In this document: in pieces, positions 51,562 through 60,500 of the stretch
Numbering within the stretch: position 1 is the stretch's first letter
How the letters are laid out: the number at the start of each line of letters is the position of its first letter
NCBI GenBank assembly: GCA_963681505.1
Contig: OY811982.1
Coordinates: 3,864,000 to 3,927,999, forward strand
DNA: 64,000 bases
Reading direction: 5' to 3'
DNA from: Eunapius fragilis
Lineage: Eukaryota; Porifera; Demospongiae; Spongillida; Spongillidae
The notes under the pieces: generated by a model
The model's database searches: none
Seen by the model: the letters and a program-made list of their open reading frames with translations, nothing else
What the model was told of the DNA's origin: nothing
Program-made: the position numbers and the translations under genes

Positions 51562-51566
51562 TAATA
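49010..51566 (+). mobile_element. 5'-truncated RLE-type non-LTR retrotransposon between TAA repeats
   Basis: The coding region begins immediately after an (ATA)n run at 48992-49010. It ends in a 3' UTR followed by (TAAA)n and (TAA)n up to 51566. The same TAA motif on both sides suggests insertion into, or priming at, a TAA microsatellite. The 5' part of the element is missing, as is common in target-primed integration. Confidence 0.8.
49012..51351 (+). CDS. Reverse transcriptase with C-terminal restriction-like endonuclease
   Basis: About 780 codons are open without a stop. The reverse transcriptase starts with SAGGPDGLRPQHLKDL. It has the catalytic Asp in LDFKNAFNTIRRD, the GVQQGDPLGPLLF box and the catalytic pair in FYLDDGTLGG. 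Near the C-terminus there is a zinc-binding CRHCGSHVNDLATHGLSC, followed by the restriction-like endonuclease motif KRPDGISMVPWKEGK with a second Asp in LLVWDATC. This RT-CCHC-RLE order is that of R2-like and other early-branching non-LTR elements. An open frame extends upstream to an ATG at 48850, but that part (TYTHTFMYTYMYTC..., repeat-coded Ile run) is flanking DNA. Long intact coding suggests a young copy; clade not determined. Confidence 0.85.
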   Translation, partial: EGGDFKGAVRIACSDDSIADMDQATLTALQQKHPTPPADSVIPDLPPTNQSFSISEKEIALSIRSFPNSSAGGPDGLRPQHLKDLIGPLNGNGSSSLLASLSAFVNHVLEGKTPVSVRPFFFGASLVALKKKDGGIRPIAVGCTLRRLVAKCAGSKVMKEMGELLFPKQLGYGIKRGIEIAIHSARVYLSNLPHDHLILKLDFKNAFNTIRRDKMLLAVKDLAPSLLPFVHSVYCSPSSLFWGTEVIQSSEGVQQGDPLGPLLFCLTIHNMCSQLKSELRMFYLDDGTLGGTLTDVLKDLQLITKEAHSLGLQLNYGKSEIISNNTTIIQAMLTAVPGLQVTEPKCTTLLGTPLGDIASISAAICAKIVFLKKMGERLCNLDAHDALLLLRHSFAIPKLLNILRTSPCFLSEKLADFDDLLRSILSSTLNISLGINDPAWTQAQLPIKLGGLGIRSACQLAPSAFLASAAGTSDTLKSMLPASLHNASIPDVESALSHWSKGNNTAPPVPPASCFQKAWGLPKMQLVAQGLLASADSPSSRARLLAASTPESGKWLNAFPISSIGLRMDNSTIRIAVGLRLGVPLCHSHTCRHCGSHVNDLATHGLSCRWSEGRHSRHSSLNDIIHRALSAAKIPARLEPSGVARSDGKRPDGISMVPWKEGKLLVWDATCRDTLAPSYLSTAERGPGLVAAEAESQKRKKYSSLGAKYFFVPIACESLGVFGAETLSFLKDLGHRLHKTTGDSQSYQFLLQRLSVAIQRGNSTSVLGTLSSFDGLDDF

Positions 51567-51659
51567 ATTGCCATCGCATTACACATGTGTAACACGTTTG
51601 GGGGAAGGGAAAATGCGAAGTGAGAATAGCCAGCTAGTTTGAAAACATGAACACAACTG

Positions 51660-52850
51660 CTAGGCTAAGGATTTAGTTTGGTGTTGACATCTGACTTCGA
51701 CCATTTGTGAAACTTCCTAATATGTATCTTGATGCCTTTGATGGAGTTAGATGTAAAAGGACAACCTGATATTGGACATGATGTAGAAAGTGCAATGTTG
51801 ATAGGTGGAATATTTTCGTAGTTCATAGTACATGTAATCTGCTTGTGGATGCAGCCTGTGTGAATTTTAATGCCCTTTTCTGATTCTGATGTAAATGCAC
51901 ATCCCCTGATTGGACAAGAAAAACATTTTTGAACAGAAAGTAATGAACTGGCGAACAGACTGTTTGAGCCATGTTTCTGTGTCAAGTGACTGCGCAAGTA
52001 ACGGTCACTTGTGAAGAATTTATTGCATATATTACACTTGCTTTTCGATGGAGAGGACAGACCTATCTGACGTGCTTGACGTATCTTGTATTTGTTATTT
52101 AAGGACTCATCAATAGCTTTCACACCCTCACTGAGCACCTCTCGCCATGTAGTTCTGGACATTGCTAAAACGTGCAAGTGAGGTTGGATCATAAAATCCT
52201 GCAGGTCATTGGATACACAGTCCTGCCATTGCAGCTTTGGCCTGTGTTGTGGCGTTTGCCAGATGACAACTCACCAAACAGAATCATCTTTGGAAGTCTG
52301 TGGTCTTCCATCCGCCAAACATGGCCCAGCCACCTCAATCTAGACAGGCTATTGAGAGTGGAAGCTCTAATGGACTGAGTCCGACTAAGAATGGACATGT
52401 TCGATATATGATGAAAAGGATGGACGTTGAGAGATTTGCTGATGATGTCATGGCAAGTTGCCATGATGATGTTTCACTACAGGATTTTATCAATCGCTTT
52501 TCTACTGCAGCTCAAGAGTGGGGTCTATGTGTGAGCACAGACAAAACAAAAGTAATGATCCAATCTTCACCCTCCAATCCTACAAATGAATCACCTGTCT
52601 TCCACATCAAAGGAAACAGCCTAGATATAGTTTCTTCCTTTAGATATCTTGGCAGTATATTGTCATCAGATTCATCTTTATCCTCTGAAATAAACGCTCG
52701 CATTGCCAAGGCTGCTTCAGTATTCAATGGCCTAAAAAGTAGGGTGTGGGAAAATTCCAATCTTTCCACGAAAACCAAACTAGCTGTCTATAACGCAACT
52801 GTTTTACCAGCAATGCTCTATGGAGCAGAAGCCCATGTCAGCCAGCCCGA
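51660..52850. mobile_element. Non-LTR retrotransposon copy with inverted 5' part
   Basis: The minus strand from about 52405 down to 51665 encodes the end of an L1/Jockey-like ORF2: RLRWLGHVWRMEDHRLPKMI, then SRTTWREVLSEGVKAIDESL, then several C2H2-like fingers (CNICNKFFTSDRYLRSH, CPIRGCAFTSESEKGIKIH, CPISGCPFTSNSIKGIKIH). The plus strand from about 52405 to 52848 encodes the RT part that should precede it: ERFADDVMASC, WGLCVSTDKTKVMI, FRYLGSILSSDSSLSSEIN, VLPAMLYGAEA. The two parts meet head to head. This is the geometry left by twin priming during target-primed reverse transcription. Confidence 0.75.
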
Positions 52851-52989
52851 CCACCATCTAATAATGTTTTTCTCAGCATATCGATATTACATTTTCGATA
52901 TACACATATGATTTCTGGGCACGAGATCGCTGCGCTGCGTCGGTCATTGCGTTGCATGTAAATTGCGTCATCTGTAGTTGCGCTGCGCG

Positions 52990-54960
52990 ACCGACTTTTG
53001 GCACTAATCACACCCCTTAGGTTCCGGACTGACGGGAATTGGTCGTGTAAGCAACGAGCGGGATACCTCCAAAAGCAAGACGAGAACAAAGCTAAAGCCC
53101 GAGTGCTCTACAAGGCCAATCCCGAAAAAAAGAAGGCCTCTGTTAGCGATAGCTACAAGGCCGATCCCGAAAAGAAGAAGGCCTCTGTACGCGACAGCTA
53201 CAACGCAGATATTGAATCTAAGCGATCTGCTAAAAGGCAGCGATATGAAGAGGACCCTCGAGGAGAACCGTGCTTCTAAAAGGCGGCGATATGAAGAGCT
53301 AGGACCTCGAGGAGAACCGTGCTGCTAAAGGCGGCGATATGAAGAGGAGTCGAGGAGAACCGTGCTGCTAAAATTAAGAGGCGGTGATATGAAGAGGACC
53401 TCGAGGGAAACCGCACTGCTAACAGGCAGAAATACGAGGACATTTCAGCTGCCATTAAAGCATCTAAAAGGAGTCGGTATTGGAATGACCCGCTGTCCGA
53501 TTGGCTAAATGTGCTTCCGAGAGGACGCGGTACCGCAGGGGTCACAGAACTAGCACTACCACCCAAAGGTATGTTATGGCATGTTGTATCAACATTAACT
53601 ATGTACAGCACGGATCTGCACAAAACCATTCACTTCACATGTAAAGCATGCATGGTGACTCAACTGTGTGTACAGTAGTGTCTATTGTTTTAATCTGATG
53701 TATAGTATAAAAAGGCTTCCTTATTTGAAGGCTTCCTTATCTTAAACCTTGTCTAGCCATGTATATGTACTATGTATATAGGTGAAATGAAAATAACTGC
53801 AACCATATCCTTCTCTCATATAGCTACTCCTTGTATGAACCCAAATCTCATGCACTAATGGAATATAATGGTGGTCTTGAAAAAGCTATTCTTAAGGATA
53901 GTGAGCTTCTAAGAGAAGTAAATTATGCCTTTTGTAAGTCTCATCCATTACTAGCTCAAAAGGTTGTTACTAGATCTGCCCGTGAAGATTGGGGCAGAGG
54001 CATTGGTTTCTAAAGCACTAAGTGTACGAAGAGCAAACGCAGGGTCATTGCTAAAAACTACCCGTGAAATTAATGCAATGAAATTAGGAGAAAATGATAT
54101 TTTAGTAGGGCATAGGTATCATACTGCTGGCTCTGAACGTTACTTTTTAAATACTTTGTACACTTACACAAAACGACTTGGGGCCATTCCAGTAGACCTC
54201 AATGGTAGGTGTGTAGTGTCAGAGGAGATAGGGGACAGAGATAAGGTTACCGTGCACCCCTTGAAATGGTACAAATGAGTGTCGCAACCTCACTAGTGAA
54301 GAAGTAGCAATAGTGTTGAGGACAAAGTCACTGTTCCAAATGTCCATTGTGAAGATCTTCGAGCTGGGCTTGATGATTTTGATTCAGGGTGTGGTCATGT
54401 TTGTACTGGTATCACTTTGAAATTGCATTCTGGGATTATTGAACAGCTTGGGCATCCTATTAATTGTGAGCTTCCAGAATGCTCTAGTCCATTGCAAGTT
54501 ATTAGGGCAGCTACACCTCACTATCCTGTATTAAGGGCTTTCACTAGGCTGCTTTATAAAGCTCTCAGATGCCACATGAACCTTTTGGCTATTGATTCAG
54601 CACTTTCTTGTGGAAGTATTGACGAGCTGATACCTTTTCTGGGCTTGAAGGAGAATTTGTCAGATTTATTTAGTGTGGATGGAGTTGAGCATCCCATAGT
54701 TAGTGAAGACAACTCATCATCTGGTCTAGGCTGCATTGAGAGAGGCTTGATAGTTACACATGCTGGCCTTATAGCTGAGCTACAATCCAAGTTCAATGAT
54801 GATGCAGAGTTTGCATGTTGTAGCTGTGAACGATTATGCCAGCGAAACAAGTGTCTCATGAAAACTTTAGCCTTGACAAATATAAAACTGACGCATGGCA
54901 AAGAACGAAAGCCCATGTTTTGCAGAATGGTGTCACTGAACAACTATTATACATTTGTGT
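52990..54960 (+). pseudogene. Helitron-like element relic, N-terminal region
   Basis: Repeats of the type PEKKKASVSDSYKADPEKK, followed by RSAKRQRYEEDP units, run 53085-53440 with frame breaks. Next come blocks VNYAFCKSHPLLAQK, RANAGSLLKTTREINAMKLG and SERYFLNTLYTYTKRLGAIP. At 54360-54930 there is a longer frame (DLRAGLDDFDSGCGHVC..., ending EFACCSCERLCQRNKC). The CCSCERL start of a DUF6570-like domain usually precedes the Helitron replication-initiator and helicase domains in my recollection. Those domains are absent here, so only the front portion remains. The assignment is by recollection of sponge and cnidarian proteins and is tentative. Confidence 0.55.
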
Positions 54961-54969
54961 GTTTGCAAA

Positions 54970-55760
54970 GTGCAATTTATAATCCATGTTGGTGATGCAC
55001 AACAATTCATGATGCATGCAAAAGTGTGGTATTCACCTAACGCTATGTACTCAACCAATCTCATATACATTTCAATATTAATTGGTGCTTTTTCCATTGT
55101 ACACACCACCAGCACTAGCCCGTCACATCCATACATTCAGTACACAATGTCATTCAGTACACAATGTACTACACATACGGGGATGTGGGTCTCACCTCCT
55201 GGAATAAACTCTTTAAAAAACCAAGTTCAAACTGCTCAAATTGTTCATGAAGTGCAGCAGACTTTCTTGCTACCACAATCATGATCACAGTCTTGTATTG
55301 TAGCACATCAACTTGTTATAGCCACCATCAGGTACTTCTACTCTAGTGAAAACATCAGACCTTCTGCCCATGCAGACCCTGTCCACAGATATTACCTTAC
55401 CTGGAAACATATCCTTATCAATCTACATGGTGCCATGTAGTTCACTTCCTGAGTTCCCACACTATCCATCTTTACTGCATGTAGGCTACACCTTGTGTTT
55501 AGATTGGAGTATTTTCAAATTTGACCAATAACATTTTAGCACATGCCATTAATATGATGGAATTGGACCAATAAAATTATAGCACAGTCTGCACACGTGT
55601 TAAGGCTTTGCAGGAATAAAAGTCAGTCATACACCCGCTGAATTATAGTGCACTTTGCAAAAAGAGGTAAAAATTTAATAATACTCTATGTGGATTCACG
55701 TGTAAACTTGCTTGAAAAAAGAAAAAGGTAAAAAAAATTAATCATACTCTCTTTCACGTA
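54970..55760. other. Region without recognised gene
   Basis: This is AT-rich DNA with short uninformative frames. Two similar segments at about 55660-55715 and 55725-55765 (GGTAAAAA...ATACTCT...TTCACGT) may be a diverged tandem pair. Confidence 0.35.
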
Positions 55761-55767
55761 CATGTAG

Positions 55768-56139
55768 ATGGCAGCTGAAGACCTAATGGGTTTTTTTAAT
55801 AATGAGGGGTCGGAGGAGGAAGACGAGGATGACATTCATCCTCCGACTCCTATCCCCTTCACCCCGCCAGAAGAAGCCCCGCTGCCGCACCACCACCAGC
55901 CCCCACCACCACCACCAGAAGCGATGGAGCCACCACCAACCACCAGCAGCAATACCCCCGCCGCCACCACCAGTTGCGTTCCCGCTGGTACCACCAGCAG
56001 TGCTTCCTCCCTAGCCAGGATGGCCCCTGCCACCCTGGCTCAATTCAGCATGGCGGGGAGGCCGGGGAGGAGGACGTCCCCCCAGGAGACGAAGGCGCGG
56101 GCAAGGACAAATATTTATAAATACAATGTACTATTATAG
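55768..56139 (+). CDS. Acidic, His/Pro-rich hypothetical protein or first exon
   Basis: ATG at 55768 follows a TACATGTAG context and opens MAAEDLMGFFNNEGSEEEDE, then a proline/histidine-rich tract (PLPHHHQPPPPPP), a Thr/Ser-rich tract and a basic end (GRPGRRTSPQETKARAR). The segment is strongly GC-rich against AT-rich surroundings, which supports coding or a captured fragment. The final residues (NIYKYNVLL) look like read-through into non-coding DNA, so a splice donor or frame change before 56105 is possible. I recognise no domain. Confidence 0.35.
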   Translation: MAAEDLMGFFNNEGSEEEDEDDIHPPTPIPFTPPEEAPLPHHHQPPPPPPEAMEPPPTTSSNTPAATTSCVPAGTTSSASSLARMAPATLAQFSMAGRPGRRTSPQETKARARTNIYKYNVLL

Positions 56140-56263
56140 TTATTATTATTAAAGTTATTTGTTATTGCATTAAGAGATAAAGGGGATCGTCCAAATTCTA
56201 TATGCTCTTCCTACATTTCATTGACTACGATACTGCTATGACAGGGTGAAAAAAACTTATGAA

Positions 56264-56558
56264 ACAAGTAAATAAAAACATTCTCTAACGAGAGAGTTGT
56301 TGGTATTGACTAATGGTGGTGTAAAAAGCACGGAAACATGAGTGACAGAAACTTTACTGGAAAATTGAAATAGGCCTGTATTTAGCACACTCACATTATA
56401 ACAGCGCATGCCTAAATAATGGGCTAAATATATATATAGGCCTATTTCAATTTTCCAGTAAAATTTCTGTCGCTCGTGTTTCCGTGCTTTTTACACCACC
56501 ATTGGTCAATCCTATATACCAACAACTCTCTCATTAGAGAATGTTTTTATTTACTTGT
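56264..56558. mobile_element. 295-bp MITE-like inverted repeat
   Basis: The arms of about 125 bases begin ACAAGTAAATAAAAACATTC and pair with few differences around an AT-rich centre. The right arm has a few extra bases (TATAGG). There is no coding sequence. The flanks show no convincing duplication. Confidence 0.8.
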
Positions 56559-57027
56559 ATATGTCAGTAGTCAGCATTTATGTGAAGATAACTTTAAATG
56601 GCTGAGTACTGAGGAATTGGAAAGCCAATTCAACAGAATATGACAACTTCAAGATGGCACTTGATTCTATACAGTTCATGTACAGAGTAATAAGGCTGGA
56701 TGCACATGAGGCATCCAAAGGGTTATGTAAATCTACCTACCTAACTGGTACTACCTTAAGTTGGTAATAAATATAGCACCATTCCCCCAAAGACACGAGT
56801 ATCATGTATACATAAGAGAAATGGCTTTTATCATGTCTGCAGGTGTTATTGTGGCTGCCAATAGAGGAGAAAAAAAATGCAAGTACACACAAGTATGGGA
56901 TATTAACGCTTGCATGAAAATAGTTTTTTTCTTAATGCAGAGAAGATGAATACAAGTGCAAGGACAGAAAATGAGACTCCATGGCTTGGGACCTTCATAT
57001 CAAAACTCACTATAGACAAATGAACTA

Positions 57028-57029
<2 letters not shown>

Positions 57030-57079
<50 letters not shown>

Positions 57080-57335
57080 TAATTGCCCCCCCCCCCCCCC
57101 CTTTCGTTCGCCTAATTATATATTCATAGTTGCGCAATATAGAGTTTTAAGTTGCATTTTGAACATACAGCTACCAAAAGCGTCCGCGCTTCGCGGGAGG
57201 GGGCATGTCCTCCCACACCCACCCTCTTTCAGTTAACCACACCCATTTCTCACTTAATTATAACTTTTCATTATTGGTGCCACCCCCCTCCCCCCCCCTC
57301 CCTTTCATAATTCCTGGATCCGCCCCTGCATGAGG
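57030..57335. repeat. CA microsatellite and degraded GGCGGATCC-type MITE end
   Basis: A (CA)n run at 57030-57078 is followed by a poly-C run, GC-rich GCGCTTCGCGGGAGGGGGC and the end CCTGGATCCGCCCCTGCATG. The last motif matches the ends near 31887 and 37880. No gene is seen between 56560 and 57550. Confidence 0.5.
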
Positions 57336-57556
57336 TAGAATGTCAGAGCACTTTTGGCCAGGTATGTCTTGCCAGCCTCTTCTTGCGACTTTCTATAGGG
57401 ATTCATGTATAGTTGCCATTGTTTATTTTAATTTTAAAAATTGTATTTGGCATTATACGGATAACTATGTTTTACATCAGCACAATTTTTTTATGTTGTG
57501 ACATTAAATATAACTAAAAAATGGTCCTTTGTTGCATTCTTCAATGGCACCCTCAT

Positions 57557-60500
57557 CTATTTCCTTTGCTGTATGGTGCACATGATATCATCTGCCACAC
57601 GTTTGACTAGAGTGTGTTCAATTTCAATCTTGTATCCATCAGGTAAAGTAACCTCATATGATTGAACAAGTCGTACAAGAAATAGTTTCATTAATACCTG
57701 GAAGGAAAAAACCCAAATAAAACATAATGCATAAAACCTGCATTCGATATCAACTGGTGGATAACTGTACCATGAAATTTATATAATTTTGTAGCCATTT
57801 CAGCTACATTTCAATGAGACAAAATGCTAGGGCAATACATGCCTGCAATAGGAATAGTGGGTCCATGTATTAAAAATTTTTAATGGATGAACATGCATAT
57901 AATTTACAAACCTGATAAATGCATACTTCTTAATCTAGAGAGTTACATGTATATATGCATGAGCTAATTACATTGGCCTTAGGCCCCTAGCCAGGATAAC
58001 CCTGGCCACAGATCTCATTAAGGTCAGGTTTAGACGGCCATAAATGTCAGCTACAAATGGATGAATGAATTTTAATTGCAAATATACAATAAGGCAGGTA
58101 TTGGTATTAAATGCACTTATGGTAAAAGGCATAGTTCACAATAAAAGTGAAATTAATACATGTAGAACATGAAGTGGTCTTAAACACGACAGCAGACTAA
58201 TTTTTTTGTTGATCAATACAAGAATGCCAACTGCTGCACACCTTGTCAGCTGAGCTCTAGCATTAGATTTTATTAGAGCTATGCTGAGTTTGCCATATAG
58301 TTGGGATTTGGAACAGCACAGCTGAGAAGCCAAACTTGTTCTAATGTATATTACTATTTTTTTATAACCCAAATACAGAATATATGTAGCTAAGCATGTT
58401 CTGGTTACTACAAACTACAATGAGAAAAAAATAGCCTAAGTGGGCTTATGTCGTAAGATTTTAAAATGCCCAAATATATAATACTTATCAAACGATGGTT
58501 GTATAGTAACTTGTAGAACAAGGCAGAGTATGTGACACAGCTCATGTTCAACAATTATTCAGTTGTTAATACTGATCACTGACCATGGCAAGATGCTTTC
58601 CGGCGCAAATACGCTCATTAATGCCAAATGGATAGAGGACGTACGGGCTTGGTCTGGGGAATAATGCATTTCCACTTAGAGCAGTCAGTACCTAAACTGA
58701 AGTACTAACTTTGGCTTGTCAGGGCCGAAACGAGATGGCTTAAATTCATCTGGATCTTCATATAGTTCAGGCAGACGGCAAATAATTGTTACGTGCACCT
58801 TAGATGGAACAAAGAGAATTTATGATGTAATTCATACAACAGGATGTCTATTACAGAGCTAGTGTATACATATAATTCTATATATATATAATTTATATAT
58901 ATATGCCCACACACTAAAAATGAAATTATAGGATAATAGTGTACTTTCTAAAGCATGCATATGCACAATGCATTATATTAGATTGCTTTCTATATCTACA
59001 ACTTACAGGTGAAATTATAGTTCCAGCTGGTATATGATACCCACTTAGGGTTATGCCATTAGCTGGAGCTTCTTTAGGAAATGGAGTGGCATTACCATAC
59101 AGTCGCAATATCTCATTGATAACCTAACAAATTGAAGATTAACAAGTTAAATGCATTCTTCAGTGGTCTTTAAAAAAAGACCTGTTCAGTGTATTTTAGC
59201 TTGTCAAGGTCGTCATAGGTGATTGCTTTTTCCTTCCCTAGCACGCTGCCTATCTCAGCCAAAAGCTGTTGCAAAACCTCAGGATGTTGGCACAGCAGTA
59301 TTACACCAAATGACAGTGTAATGGCAACTGGCTCTCCACCTAAAGAGGAGAGAATAGACTTTGTCTGTTATGGATGAATGTATCACACTACGCAGTGGAA
59401 ATGTGAAACTGAGCTAGAAAATGAAGTAGAATATTCAAGGTGGTCACCACTGCATTAGAATGACAGAGAATCAAATGAAAACAGTTTAACTATTAAAGAA
59501 AAAGTGAAATGCAGCTTTTATAGTGCCTGCACCAAAATAATAAATATAATGATGAGTAGCATAGTGTTTGCTTCCTGCATTGGGAAAGCTGTTGTTGTTA
59601 GTGAATATCACTAGATGTGCATTAAACGATTGAATGCAACTGTATATTACACAAGACTAACCTCCACTATGTAAGTTGACAAAGTTATCCACTAGATTTT
59701 CAACATCTGCAGCTTGATCTTTAGCTATTTAAAATGTATGTCTGTCATCAGCTCATAATCACATACATCTAACTATGCCACTTACAAGCAAACTTGAGAA
59801 CACAAGTCAGAAGATCATTGGGCAGTTCTTTGCCTTCCTGCATATCATGCATCCTCTGTTGAATGCATTCACGTCCAATCATTCTGAGTGTTCTTGCTAC
59901 TTCGCGGTAACTTCTGGTTTCAAATGGATGAAGATACTGCAAAAACAAAAATATATATAATACTCATTATCTTGTCATTTTCTACTGTAGCCAGAATGGT
60001 GTGCATACTGCAGCAAATAATTGATTAAAATCAAGCTGTCAAGCATGGAGGCATGGTATTAAAAGGTAAGGCCAGGCATTCAGTAATTCCCTCTGGACAG
60101 GCCACCTAAAAATAGCGTCCTACTTTATTTCAATGTTTTAATTTGTTTAAGTCACACATTATTTTTACACTTGTACAATTGTAGGATCATTGAAAATACA
60201 AAAACATAATCTTCTCTAAATAGTTATCCATTGTCATAGAACTGTACAACTGAGATAATGTGTTTAGTGATATAAGATGCAAGGTCTCCTACAACTATTT
60301 GGTCATAATAGGTTTAGCATAAGCTACCATTAGTGGGAAGGACCGTTATTGAAAAATGATATGCATTGGTGGTGCCCATTATAACTGCCTTTTATTACGC
60401 TTAGAGGTAGAGGTTAAGGAAAATGCTCCTATGCCTGGTATCATGCTGTGCATTAGTGAGTGGAGACCTCAGATCATTGTCGATTGGTTGAATAAAATAT

